A DNA stretch of 61,359 nucleotides from a virus. Positions 6,489 through 14,178 of this stretch are shown here, one piece after another (position 1 is the first letter of the stretch; each line of letters begins with the position of its first letter). The notes beneath the pieces were generated by a model. That model saw only the letters and a list, made by a program, of their open reading frames with translations, had not been told where the DNA came from and did not search any database. The position numbers were made by a program, and so were the translations under genes. The DNA is taken from positions 1 to 61,359 of IMG/VR virus record IMGVR_UViG_3300035190_000963; one strand, 5' to 3'.

Positions 6489-6562
6489 AGTCCAAAGTTG
6501 GGTTCGAACCAACGAATACTTGTTTTGCAGACAAGCCCCTTAAACCACTTGGGTATTTGGAC
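6489..6562 (-). tRNA. tRNA-Cys (GCA)
   Basis: Perfect acceptor GTCCAAA/TTTGGAC and anticodon stem CTTGT/ACAAG around CTGCAAA, giving GCA. Confidence 0.92.
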
Positions 6563-6568
6563 ATTTTA

Positions 6569-6656
6569 GTGACGCAAGTGGGACTCGAACCCACAACGGC
6601 ATTACGCTCCCTTCGCATTAAAAGTGCGAAGCTCTACCAATTGAGCTATTGCGTCA
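6569..6656 (-). tRNA. tRNA-Lys (TTT) with 18-base variable region
   Basis: Perfect acceptor TGACGCA/TGCGTCA and anticodon stem TCGCA/TGCGA around CTTTTAA, giving TTT. The variable region is 18 bases and can pair AGCG/CGTT, unlike normal class I Lys tRNA. Confidence 0.88.
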
Positions 6657-6661
6657 TTTTG

Positions 6662-6736
6662 TCGTCTCGGATGGACTTGAACCATCGACTTTCATCGTAT
6701 CAGGATGACACTCTAATCCAACTGAGTTACGAGACG
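6662..6736 (-). tRNA. tRNA-Ile (GAT)
   Basis: Acceptor CGTCTCG/CGAGACG, anticodon stem TCATC/GATGA around CTGATAC, giving GAT. Confidence 0.92.
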
Positions 6737-6741
6737 AATTG

Positions 6742-6817
6742 TAGAGTAGACAGGACTTGAACCTGCAATAATGTCCTTGTCCCAAACAAGGCGACTTACC
6801 AATTAGTCTACTACTCT
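6742..6817 (-). tRNA. tRNA-Pro (TGG)
   Basis: Acceptor AGAGTAG/CTACTCT, anticodon stem CCTTG/CAAGG around TTTGGGA, giving TGG. Variable loop is slightly long (8 bases). Confidence 0.9.
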
Positions 6818-6829
6818 ATATATTTTTTG

Positions 6830-6917
6830 CTGAGAGAAGTGGAATCGAACCACGCCCAACTTAATGGGTTATTGTTTAGCAAACAATCGGGGACACCATT
6901 TCCCTCCTTTACTCTCA
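6830..6917 (-). tRNA. tRNA-Ser (GCT)
   Basis: Class II tRNA, anticodon stem ATTGT/ACAAT around TTGCTAA, giving GCT, with variable arm CCCA/TGGG. Mismatches at 7-66 and 49-65. Confidence 0.85.
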
Positions 6918-6958
6918 ATTTATCCCGACCTAGCTCGGGAACACACATCGGATGTTTG

Positions 6959-7031
6959 TAGTCTCCTTGGGATTTGAACCCAAACTTTATCATCCGTAGT
7001 GATAGGTGCTTATCCATTACACCAAGAGACC
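6959..7031 (-). tRNA. tRNA-Arg (ACG)
   Basis: Acceptor GGTCTCT/GGAGACT, anticodon stem TATCA/TGATA around CTACGGA, giving ACG. A small hairpin CCCGA/TCGGG lies in the spacer at 6924-6939. Confidence 0.9.
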
Positions 7032-7036
7032 ATTCG

Positions 7037-7119
7037 CGGAAGCGAAGGGAATTGAACCCCCAAAGCTGTTACACCCGACTGTTTTCAAGACAGTTTCCTC
7101 GTCCATTCGGACCACTTCC
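7037..7119 (-). tRNA. tRNA-Ser (TGA)
   Basis: Class II, acceptor GGAAGTG/CGCTTCC, anticodon stem ACTGT/ACAGT around CTTGAAA, giving TGA. Confidence 0.9.
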
Positions 7120-7125
7120 ATTGTT

Positions 7126-7209
7126 GTCGGAGTAGGAGGACTCGAACCTCCGAACTCTAATGAGGGCTGATTTACAGTCAGCTGCAATTGCCACTATGCG
7201 ATACTCCGA
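7126..7209 (-). tRNA. tRNA-Tyr (GTA)
   Basis: Class II, acceptor TCGGAGT/ACTCCGA, anticodon stem GCTGA/TCAGC around CTGTAAA, giving GTA. Confidence 0.92.
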
Positions 7210-7214
7210 TTTTG

Positions 7215-7291
7215 GGGTGTTGTACGAGATTCGAACTCGTGACCTGATGAACCACAATCATCCGCTCTAAACCAACTGAGCTAACAACACC
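7215..7291 (-). tRNA. tRNA-His (GTG)
   Basis: Acceptor GGTGTTG/CAACACC, anticodon stem GATGA/TCATC around TTGTGGT, giving GTG. Confidence 0.92.
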
Positions 7292-7298
7292 ATATAAA

Positions 7299-7348
7299 CC
7301 CCCCATTTACCAGATTATCGGACTGGTTGCCATATTGGGAGTGGGGGA
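7299..7348 (-). other. Structured spacer between tRNA-His and tRNA-Phe
   Basis: CCCCCA/TGGGGG encloses a CCAG/CTGG hairpin. The 80-base spacer is much longer than the others in this array, so it could be a small non-tRNA RNA. Confidence 0.35.
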
Positions 7349-7371
7349 TTTCCTGTTTATTCAGGACTCCG

Positions 7372-7446
7372 TGGTGAGGGTGAGAATCGAACTCACATCA
7401 CTCGCTCTTCAGACGAGCGCGAACTGACCAACTGCGCTACCTCACC
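7372..7446 (-). tRNA. tRNA-Phe (GAA)
   Basis: Acceptor GGTGAGG/CCTCACC, anticodon stem CTCGT/GCGAG around CTGAAGA, giving GAA. The D-loop is long. Confidence 0.85.
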
Positions 7447-7456
7447 AATTATAATG

Positions 7457-7530
7457 TAGTCCCCCCATGAATCGAACACGGGACTTATTGTTTGTAAAAC
7501 AATCACTCTAAACCACTGAGCTAGGGGACC
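7457..7530 (-). tRNA. tRNA-Val (TAC)
   Basis: Acceptor GGTCCCC/GGGGACT, anticodon stem ATTGT/ACAAT around TTTACAA, giving TAC. Confidence 0.9.
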
Positions 7531-7539
7531 GAATTTATG

Positions 7540-7611
7540 TAGTGATGGGAGGAATTGAACCTCCGACCTCTTGGATATGAATCAAGGGTTCTTCCACTGA
7601 ACTACATCACT
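7540..7611 (-). tRNA. tRNA with CAT anticodon (Met or Ile2)
   Basis: Acceptor AGTGATG/CATCACT. The loop TTCATAT gives CAT, with an A-C mismatch at the top of the anticodon stem CTTGA/CCAAG. Confidence 0.8.
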
Positions 7612-7616
7612 ATCTG

Positions 7617-7687
7617 TTGTCGGTGATGGGTTCGAACCACCATCATTTCTTCCAAAGAGAAATATCCTGCCATTAGACGAACCGACA
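7617..7687 (-). tRNA. tRNA-Gln (TTG)
   Basis: Acceptor TGTCGGT/ACCGACA, anticodon stem TTTCT/AGAAA around CTTTGGA, giving TTG. It heads the array behind the TTCTTTGACATATTGGTT box (7700-7717). Confidence 0.9.
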
Positions 7688-7728
7688 ATTTATAAATTTT
7701 CAAACCAATATGTCAAAGAACTAAAACA

Positions 7729-7766
7729 AAAAACCCCGAACTTTTTACGGTTCGGGGTTTTTTTTT
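7729..7766 (-). terminator. Intrinsic terminator ending small RNA 2
   Basis: CCCCGAAC/GTTCG-type stem with A and T runs on both sides, strong in both directions. It insulates small RNA 2 from the tRNA-Gln promoter. Confidence 0.88.
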
Positions 7767-7890
7767 ACAATTATATGTTATTATCTAAATCTCACGATTT
7801 TACCGAACCAATAAATAACATACGGGGATACCAACAGTTACTAAACTGCGATTTCACGACTTGGATATTATGTTTATTAATTCGTTTCAT
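7729..7890 (-). ncRNA. Small RNA 2, paralogue of small RNA 1
   Basis: A stretch without a gene that ends at the terminator. It shares AACATAATA, a GTGAAATCGCAGTTTAG core like ACTGAATCGGATTTAAT, a GGTA box and AACATATAA with small RNA 1 (4096-4260). A hairpin CAGTT-TAGT-AACTG is present. Both precede a tRNA array with the same promoter box. Start estimated. Confidence 0.5.
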
Positions 7891-7963
7891 TTTATTATAT
7901 TTTAATAAGTATTACAAAGTTAGTAAAAGTTTCTGTATTTGTCAAATGTTTTTAAAAAAAATA

Positions 7964-8230
7964 TTAATACTTGTTTATTATTTTTTTAATTGTTTCTTCT
8001 TCTTCAACTGTCAATCTCAATCTTAGTGATAACAATTTATCACAAAGGATATCCCACTCTAAATCCAAAACATTTTTTTCTATGTTTATATCATGAGGTA
8101 ATGAACTTTTATTTAAATGACCTTCATCAACTAATATCTCAATTAGTTCTTTGATTTCACGTTTTGAACATGAAGAAACAAAATCGTCAACTTCAACGTC
8201 AATTTCAGCATCTTGATTAAATGTTGGCAT
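7964..8230 (-). CDS. Hypothetical acidic protein
   Basis: 88 residues, predicted mostly helical and acidic, not recognised. It follows the 8235 gene after 4 bases and is probably cotranscribed with it and the archaemetzincin gene. Confidence 0.65.
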   Translation of the reverse strand: MPTFNQDAEIDVEVDDFVSSCSKREIKELIEILVDEGHLNKSSLPHDINIEKNVLDLEWDILCDKLLSLRLRLTVEEEETIKKIINKY

Positions 8231-8234
8231 AGTT

Positions 8235-8492
8235 TTATAATTTTTGAATTTTAATCATATAATCACTCACTTCAGGTTCTGTTAGATAACCTATAACATC
8301 ATTAGTTATTGGTGTATCATAATTTAAACCTTCCTTATCTAACACCGCAATCTCATAAAGACCTATTGACCCACCATATGTATGGTCTCCTTGGACAACA
8401 GAGATTCCGTATCCATTTTCAAACATTATAATCGCTTGAATTGAACGACCAAATCCGGCACTTTTGAAAGTTAAATCGTCAAATGTTTTCAT
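8235..8492 (-). CDS. Conserved small phage protein
   Basis: 85 residues with MKTFDDLTFK at the start, FENGYGISVVQGDHTYGG in the middle and YDTPITNDVIGYLTEPEV near the end. I recognise this pattern from many uncharacterised phage proteins with GYGxSV and DTPITxDVIG motifs; no function is known. Its start overlaps the end of the archaemetzincin gene by 14 bases. Confidence 0.7.
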   Translation of the reverse strand: MKTFDDLTFKSAGFGRSIQAIIMFENGYGISVVQGDHTYGGSIGLYEIAVLDKEGLNYDTPITNDVIGYLTEPEVSDYMIKIQKL

Positions 8493-9123
8493 TTAATGTT
8501 ATTTTGGATGAACAATCGTCACAAAAATTAGACCCATAACTAACATCATATCCATTTCCAAAGGTTGACATAACACAGTGAGAATCTGAACAATGAGATA
8601 GCCCTAATGTGTGTCCGTATTCATGAATTAAAGTTTCTTTAAATGGCGATATTGTACTCACTAATATCGTGTTTCCACCACAAATTCCCATAACACTAGT
8701 AATACCATCATCATCCGTCATTTCTCTATCAGTTATGATAATTCTCTTCCGAGATGTACCATAATTTAGTTTTTCAACACTATAATACGGATTAATTTTA
8801 TCATAGTTCGCATAAAATAAATCTTCAGTATAATCAATACCATCAACTATTTTTGTCGTAACACCAAATTTTTCAGATATTACATGAGATGCTTTTTCTA
8901 ATGTTGAATTTTTGATAACACCCAAACTCAATATATATACGGTATCATCAACGGGTTTAGTTGTTTCCCACGTTTCTTTTTTCAAGAGACCACTCATGTC
9001 TCCATCATTTTTAATACCATATTCTGTAATACCTACGATTACCAAGAATATTAAACCGTAATTTACGATTCTTTTTGCTAGTGTGTCTTTTTCTCCGAAG
9101 AGGAATACTTTTAAATTTTTCAT
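8479..9123 (-). CDS. Archaemetzincin-like metalloprotease with membrane anchor
   Basis: 214 residues. A hydrophobic segment at about 18-35 suggests a signal anchor. HEYGHTLGLSHCSDSHCVM near 167-185 matches the archaemetzincin signature HExxHxxGxxHCxxxxCxM. FCDDC near the C-terminus supplies the structural CxxC pair. All key residues are present, so an active zinc aminopeptidase-like enzyme is likely. A paralogue lies at 57854-58456. Confidence 0.8.
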   Translation of the reverse strand: MKNLKVFLFGEKDTLAKRIVNYGLIFLVIVGITEYGIKNDGDMSGLLKKETWETTKPVDDTVYILSLGVIKNSTLEKASHVISEKFGVTTKIVDGIDYTEDLFYANYDKINPYYSVEKLNYGTSRKRIIITDREMTDDDGITSVMGICGGNTILVSTISPFKETLIHEYGHTLGLSHCSDSHCVMSTFGNGYDVSYGSNFCDDCSSKITLNENI

Positions 9124-9159
9124 GAAGCTAAGTTAATAATAATTTTTGAAATTACAAAA

Positions 9160-9363
9160 TTATTCTTCATTTAAATCTTCTTTCATCCAATCTTCTAAAA
9201 TTTTGGGATTGTTTTTCCACTCCTTCCAATCATCAAAATTCTGTAATCTTTCCAATGATTTCTCGGTTATTAATAAAAAACTTTCGGGGGCGACCTTATC
9301 AAACTTGTGATAATGTGAGTTTTTTATCTTTTTTTTGATAATATCACAAAGTAATTCTTTCAT
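9160..9363 (-). CDS. Hypothetical small protein
   Basis: 67 residues from MKELLCDII; an upstream in-frame ATG adds four residues. Basic N-terminal half and acidic Trp-rich C-terminal half (WKEWKNNPKILEDWMKED). Not recognised. Confidence 0.55.
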   Translation of the reverse strand: MKELLCDIIKKKIKNSHYHKFDKVAPESFLLITEKSLERLQNFDDWKEWKNNPKILEDWMKEDLNEE

Positions 9364-9383
9364 AAGAATGTACAATATTTTAG

Positions 9384-9456
9384 TAGTCCTATCAAGATTC
9401 GAACTTGAATTTTAGCTTTAGAAGAGCCGCGTGTTAATCCATTACACTATAAGACC
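9384..9456 (-). tRNA. tRNA-Arg (TCT)
   Basis: Acceptor GGTCTTA/TAGGACT, anticodon arm GGCT/AGCT around CTTCTAA, giving TCT. Stand-alone between two small genes. Confidence 0.85.
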
Positions 9457-9477
9457 TTATTTATTTTAGTTGTATTA

Positions 9478-9660
9478 TTATTTGGGCGTTTTCTTAACTT
9501 CGTATCTATGACCACTATCAGAGTTTTTTTCAAACAAAACTTTATATTTTTCAGCCTCATCAAAAGTTTCAAACATCCAAACTTCTTCGTGTGAATCAAT
9601 TAATACCACAGGTATTTCAACCCCATTCGTGTTTTTAATGTGTTTTATAATTATGTACAT
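9478..9660 (-). CDS. Hypothetical small phage protein
   Basis: 60 residues with alternating beta pattern (MYIIIKHIKN, PVVLIDSHEEVWMFETFDEAEKY). The DEAxKY turn is common in short phage ORFs of unknown role. Confidence 0.6.
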   Translation of the reverse strand: MYIIIKHIKNTNGVEIPVVLIDSHEEVWMFETFDEAEKYKVLFEKNSDSGHRYEVKKTPK

Positions 9661-9698
9661 ATCGTAATTTTATAGAAATATAGTAAAAAAAATTGAAA

Positions 9699-11516
9699 TT
9701 ACAAATAGTATGACCCTCCTTTTTTATTTCTTGGGTTGGGTGATGTATTATCAGTCCTTCTTTTTGGTTTTTGATTACTCAAACGTAAAGAAATATCGGC
9801 TAATGACCCCTTTTTAACTTCAAACATATCATTTCTATTCACAGGTATATTTTCACGTATTGGTCTTTTACTCGTGTTAGGATTATAAACTTCTTTTTTA
9901 TTTATTACGTGATTTAGAAAATCATAATTAATATTAGTAGTATGTTTTTTAACCCTTTCTGTTAGTAATTTTACAATTTCTTTATTTTGTTCAATTTTTA
10001 TTCTAACTTGTTCATTAAATTCATCATTAGTTTTTTGAACATAAACTTCGTAGTATGAACCTGTAGTTAGTACTGGTAGTGGGCCGAAATGTTTTCTATT
10101 TCTACTGATTGAATTGTAACTTGACCTTTTTGATGAACCAATTCCAGTATCTTTTCTTTGTGTTAGACTATTTTTATGAACTCTTCTGAAAAATACCACG
10201 TCAGATGTTAAGGCTATTTTACGATTGTTTTTATATAATCTACTCATAAAATCAGTATCGGCTTCACATACCCACCCCTCAAAACCATTCATTGATAAAA
10301 AAACATCCTTTTTAATTGAGAAAACACCATCACCAAAATTACTAGTTTTTTTAGTATTTTTTCCCTCTATTTCATATTCATTTTTAAAGTTAAAATACAT
10401 TAGTCTAACAACATCAAAATCTTTTTGTTTTGATATTATTTCTTCTATCATATTTTCACACATAATATCATCAGAATCAAAAAATAAAATGATATTTGAA
10501 TTTGCTATTTTGGATAATGTATTTTTGATTATATAAGGACCAGCATGATTTTTAAAATAAAAAACACTAAATCTATTGTCAAATATTTTATATTTTAAAT
10601 GGGTTAATGTTTCTTCACATGCGTCAATTCCTATTAATACCTCACAATTTATATTTCCGATTGATTTTGTGATTGACTCTAAACATTTATCAATATATTG
10701 AACATTTTTGTATGTTGGTATAATAATGCTAAACTCTTTGTCGGTTTCCTCTTTGATTAAACTAAATGAATCAATCAAATATTTTTCATAAAACAAATCA
10801 TCAACTAAGATTGAGTTTGAGATTACTAATTCTTTTAAAGGTTGTTTTAAATTTCTTTCTATTTTATATTTTTTTTCATTATGATATTTTTTTCGTAATA
10901 ATGATTTCATTCCTGTTGAAGGTAACAAAGTTAAATTTGTATCATGTCTTCTATATAAAATATTGATTTCTTTTGATAATGATATTTTGTAATTATTTGA
11001 TTGGATTCTCCAAAAAAACTCACCATCTGATGCACATAACCAAGGTTCAAATCCATTCATTTCTAAAAAAACACTTTTTTTGATTCCAAAAGCACCATAA
11101 GAATACGAAAAAGGTTTATTTAAAACCTCTTTTTTTGGTATATCTAATTTATTATTAAATGTAATATATCCAAAACGAAAATAATCATTACCACTTTGTA
11201 ATGAACTAATCGTAGATTTAACAGTATCGGTTATCATTACATCATCGGAATCAAAAAATATTAAATTATCATATTTTGACAATTTAACCAATGAATTCCT
11301 TATGATGTAAGTTCCAACTTTATTTTTAAAAAAATATATTTTAATATTTTTATTTAAATTAGGGTACAGTGAAATTAAATTGTCCATAGTTTTACGACAA
11401 TTATCAACACCTATCAAAATTTCATAATCATGATTTTCACACGATTCAATAAAAGAATCAATCGCTTCCTTTATATATTTTGTATTGTTATAGGCGGTTG
11501 TTATTATAGATATCAT
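9699..11516 (-). CDS. Tandem GT-A family 2 glycosyltransferase
   Basis: 605 residues with two GT2 domains. The first starts at residue 1 (MISIITTAYNNTKYI) with FFDSDD near 91; the second starts near 260 (FSIIIPTYKNVQYI) with LFFDSDD near 345. Both DxD motifs and the following GAFGIK/GVFSIKK loops are present. The C-terminal 100 residues are basic and low complexity. Last gene of a four-gene operon with 1-2 base gaps. Likely role: glycosylating phage DNA, virion or host surface. Confidence 0.8.
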   Translation of the reverse strand: MISIITTAYNNTKYIKEAIDSFIESCENHDYEILIGVDNCRKTMDNLISLYPNLNKNIKIYFFKNKVGTYIIRNSLVKLSKYDNLIFFDSDDVMITDTVKSTISSLQSGNDYFRFGYITFNNKLDIPKKEVLNKPFSYSYGAFGIKKSVFLEMNGFEPWLCASDGEFFWRIQSNNYKISLSKEINILYRRHDTNLTLLPSTGMKSLLRKKYHNEKKYKIERNLKQPLKELVISNSILVDDLFYEKYLIDSFSLIKEETDKEFSIIIPTYKNVQYIDKCLESITKSIGNINCEVLIGIDACEETLTHLKYKIFDNRFSVFYFKNHAGPYIIKNTLSKIANSNIILFFDSDDIMCENMIEEIISKQKDFDVVRLMYFNFKNEYEIEGKNTKKTSNFGDGVFSIKKDVFLSMNGFEGWVCEADTDFMSRLYKNNRKIALTSDVVFFRRVHKNSLTQRKDTGIGSSKRSSYNSISRNRKHFGPLPVLTTGSYYEVYVQKTNDEFNEQVRIKIEQNKEIVKLLTERVKKHTTNINYDFLNHVINKKEVYNPNTSKRPIRENIPVNRNDMFEVKKGSLADISLRLSNQKPKRRTDNTSPNPRNKKGGSYYL

Positions 11517-11518
11517 AT

Positions 11519-12160
11519 CTAAAAATTTTTTATATTAGTTAAATGTCCCCATTTTTTTTTTAATCTTTTTTTATATTCAATATAGTTTCCCCATTGATAT
11601 TTAACAGTTCTACATGTGTAACTATGATGTTGTATATTATTTAAAAGTATTCGCCCTTCAGAATCTAAATGACTTTTTCCCCAATTTAGAGGTAAAGAAT
11701 AAGTTCCTTTATTCATTTTTTCCTTTATACCTATACAATAATCTTCAACACAAAAATGAAAATCGTCAAAAATAATTTCATCAAATTTAAAATCATTATC
11801 TTTATTAATCACAAAAAAACAAGGGTCACAAAATTTCAATTCATATTTTGTAGATGCTAATGACCCAATATTTTTATTAAATTCATCTTTTCCTACAATA
11901 CATAACACCCCAAAATTTGGAGTCTCACTAATACATTTTTCTATTTGTTCTAATAAATTATGTGAGAATGTTATATCCTCATGTGAAAAAATAATATATT
12001 TATTAGGTGATTCTTTTTGTACTAAATTAAAAAACTTAGACGGTTTTATATTTGGTTTTGATATTATATCAACGTTATCAATAATATTATCTAAACAAGG
12101 TTTTAAATATTTTTCAAAAACATCTTTTTTATATTCTATATATGAAAATGTGAATCTCAT
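11519..12160 (-). CDS. Glycosyltransferase-like protein
   Basis: 213 residues. A GT-A-like core: beta-alpha start MRFTFSYIEYKK, YIIFSHEDITF in the place of the metal-binding motif, then SLPLNWGKSHLDSEG. Resembles proteins annotated as family 2-like sugar transferases in capsule loci. It sits 2 bases upstream of the tandem transferase gene. Confidence 0.6.
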   Translation of the reverse strand: MRFTFSYIEYKKDVFEKYLKPCLDNIIDNVDIISKPNIKPSKFFNLVQKESPNKYIIFSHEDITFSHNLLEQIEKCISETPNFGVLCIVGKDEFNKNIGSLASTKYELKFCDPCFFVINKDNDFKFDEIIFDDFHFCVEDYCIGIKEKMNKGTYSLPLNWGKSHLDSEGRILLNNIQHHSYTCRTVKYQWGNYIEYKKRLKKKWGHLTNIKNF

Positions 12161-12161
12161 T

Positions 12162-12779
12162 TTAATTTAATGGTTTATCATTTGGGGTTAATTTAGATAT
12201 CGTGTTATTCCCATGAATACCTAGTTTTACATACCCTCTAGGTATATAGATAATATTTTTTGTAATCCCCTTTAAATGGTCGTGAACACAATCCATGATA
12301 CCACTATTCACTTTTTTTTGAATTAATGTACTAAACATTGAGCAAACTTTAGAATAATCTCTTCCATGAGTATATTCCTTACCTGTGTCTATAACCAATT
12401 TAGTGGGGTGAAAATTTAAAATAAAATCATCATATTTGTTCTTATTCTCATCATAAAGATTATGTATGTATTCAATATAGTTTGGTACCATTATATCGTC
12501 ACAATCATGTCTTGTTTGTATTGTAATATTATTTTTAACAACAAAATCTTTATAATCTTTTTTTGTGTCTGAAAATGGTATTAAATCAATTTCAATGTCT
12601 TTATTAATTTCATTTCTAATTAAATCGTAATGTCTTGGATTAACAATCAAAGCAATTGAAAAGTTTTTATCCGTTTGAGAATTAATTGATGGGATGTAAG
12701 TTTTCTTCATTACTTTAAAGTAATTTTCAAATTGTTCATCTTTACCGAATTTACATCTAGTAACTATTATGTGTTTCAT
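12162..12779 (-). CDS. Putative rhamnosyltransferase-like glycosyltransferase
   Basis: 205 residues. N-terminus MKHIIVTRCKFG with FSIALIVNPRHY, and a DxDD-type motif TRHDCDDIM near residue 102 typical of the putative rhamnosyltransferase family. No membrane segment. Same operon. Confidence 0.65.
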   Translation of the reverse strand: MKHIIVTRCKFGKDEQFENYFKVMKKTYIPSINSQTDKNFSIALIVNPRHYDLIRNEINKDIEIDLIPFSDTKKDYKDFVVKNNITIQTRHDCDDIMVPNYIEYIHNLYDENKNKYDDFILNFHPTKLVIDTGKEYTHGRDYSKVCSMFSTLIQKKVNSGIMDCVHDHLKGITKNIIYIPRGYVKLGIHGNNTISKLTPNDKPLN

Positions 12780-12780
12780 T

Positions 12781-13515
12781 TTAATCTACTGTTATTACAT
12801 TTTTATTTTCTTTGGCCACAATATACCCTAGAATTCTTTCTACGGCGTGCATTGTGGATGGCTCTATAATATATCCGGGTTGGGTGTTATTCATTATTTG
12901 ATTTATAACGTTTTCTGTAAAATATTTTTTTATTATACCATATCTCACCCAAAAAATAGTACCCCCTATAAAATTTTTGTCAAGATATGTGGAGTCCAAT
13001 CCGAATAAAGGTAATAATTTAACGATATTATTTTTATTAACGGAAGAATTATTATATAATTTATACCCAACCATTCCACAATTATTATCTATTTTAAATT
13101 TATTTAAAATTCTATTAACTTTATCCTCATCCATTAAAACTCCCTTCATTAATCCATGAAACCACTGTCTACCGTGACTAATAGATACATCAATACCACT
13201 ACGTTTTACTCTTAAGGAGGGACTATTGGGTAAACCGATTCCTTTTTTTGTATGAATTTTTAGAACTAAATCAGTATCATTATCGATTACTTTTAAACAA
13301 TTTAAAAAACCACCAATATCCACTCCTTTGTTTTCAACAAATAATATTACCGCATCACTTTTATATTTTTTTATTTTTTCTATAATATCATTTGTGTAAT
13401 ATCCATTTACTAATGTTATGTATAATTTATACGGATGTTTCAAATTATTTAAATAATTAACAATATCGTTAAACATATCAGGATAGAATAAATGAACACA
13501 AACCGCAATCTTCAT
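12781..13515 (-). CDS. RgpF-like rhamnan synthesis glycosyltransferase
   Basis: 244 residues. VHLFYPDMFNDIVNYLN, then VENKGVDIGGFLNCL and LVLKIHTKKG are the hallmarks of the RgpF (rhamnan synthesis F) family. GGTIFWVRY appears near 185. It is the first gene of the glycosyltransferase operon, with TAATTTTG upstream as a likely -7 box. Confidence 0.8.
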   Translation of the reverse strand: MKIAVCVHLFYPDMFNDIVNYLNNLKHPYKLYITLVNGYYTNDIIEKIKKYKSDAVILFVENKGVDIGGFLNCLKVIDNDTDLVLKIHTKKGIGLPNSPSLRVKRSGIDVSISHGRQWFHGLMKGVLMDEDKVNRILNKFKIDNNCGMVGYKLYNNSSVNKNNIVKLLPLFGLDSTYLDKNFIGGTIFWVRYGIIKKYFTENVINQIMNNTQPGYIIEPSTMHAVERILGYIVAKENKNVITVD

Positions 13516-13578
13516 ATTGTGACTTTATTTGTTTTTTTACAAAATTATAACTATATTTACTTATAAATACAGTTCGAT

Positions 13579-14073
13579 ATGGAAAAAGTGTTGGTTCTTA
13601 ATGCGGATTATACTCCTTTGAATGTTACTACAGTATTCAAAGGGTTTAATTTAGTTACCAGAGGTAAAGCCGAGGTTTTGAAATCTTCGGATAATCCATT
13701 TTCAGCGGGACATAGAACATTCATTAGACCCTTAATAATTCGTTTACTAAACTATGTCAAATATCGAGTTAGTAATTTAAAAATAAACAGACATCGTTTA
13801 TTTAAACGTGATGGATATCAATGCACTTACTGTGGAAGTAAGAAAAATTTAACCATTGACCACATTTTACCCAAATCAAGGGGTGGTAGAAATACATGGC
13901 AAAACTTAATTACTTGTTGTTCAGGTTGTAATAGAATTAAAGGTGATAAAACACCTGAAGAAGCTAAAATGACAATGATTTTTAGACCTTATGAACCTTC
14001 TATATTTTCAGAAGTTATTAACCCTTCCGTTGAAAATCTTTGGAAAGATTTTAAGAAAACATATTTTGGATAA
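13579..14073 (+). CDS. HNH endonuclease
   Basis: 164 residues. The N-terminal part (MEKVLVLNADYTPLN) and the HNH core are those of free-standing bacterial HNH nucleases: CTYCGSKKNLTIDHILPKSRGG, then NLITCCSGCNRIKG. Catalytic DH and both CxxC zinc pairs are intact. Divergent from the glycosyltransferase operon. Confidence 0.85.
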   Translation: MEKVLVLNADYTPLNVTTVFKGFNLVTRGKAEVLKSSDNPFSAGHRTFIRPLIIRLLNYVKYRVSNLKINRHRLFKRDGYQCTYCGSKKNLTIDHILPKSRGGRNTWQNLITCCSGCNRIKGDKTPEEAKMTMIFRPYEPSIFSEVINPSVENLWKDFKKTYFG

Positions 14074-14078
14074 AAAAA

Positions 14079-14102
14079 CAGAAAGGTGTCTCACGACACC
14101 TT
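14079..14102 (+). terminator. Hairpin terminator after HNH gene
   Basis: AAAGGTGTC/GACACCTTT stem just after the stop. A second small hairpin AAATGGA/TCCATTT lies at 14152-14171. These separate two convergent genes. Confidence 0.65.
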
Positions 14103-14178
14103 TACTGCTAGATTTTGGAATATCCCCCTTTCTTTTTAATGGTTTATCCCGAAATGGATGTTACTCCATTTGGTATCT

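Noticed and set aside
6359-7257. Several ORFs within the Cys-to-His tRNA array
   Set aside because: They coincide with well-folded tRNA genes on the minus strand.
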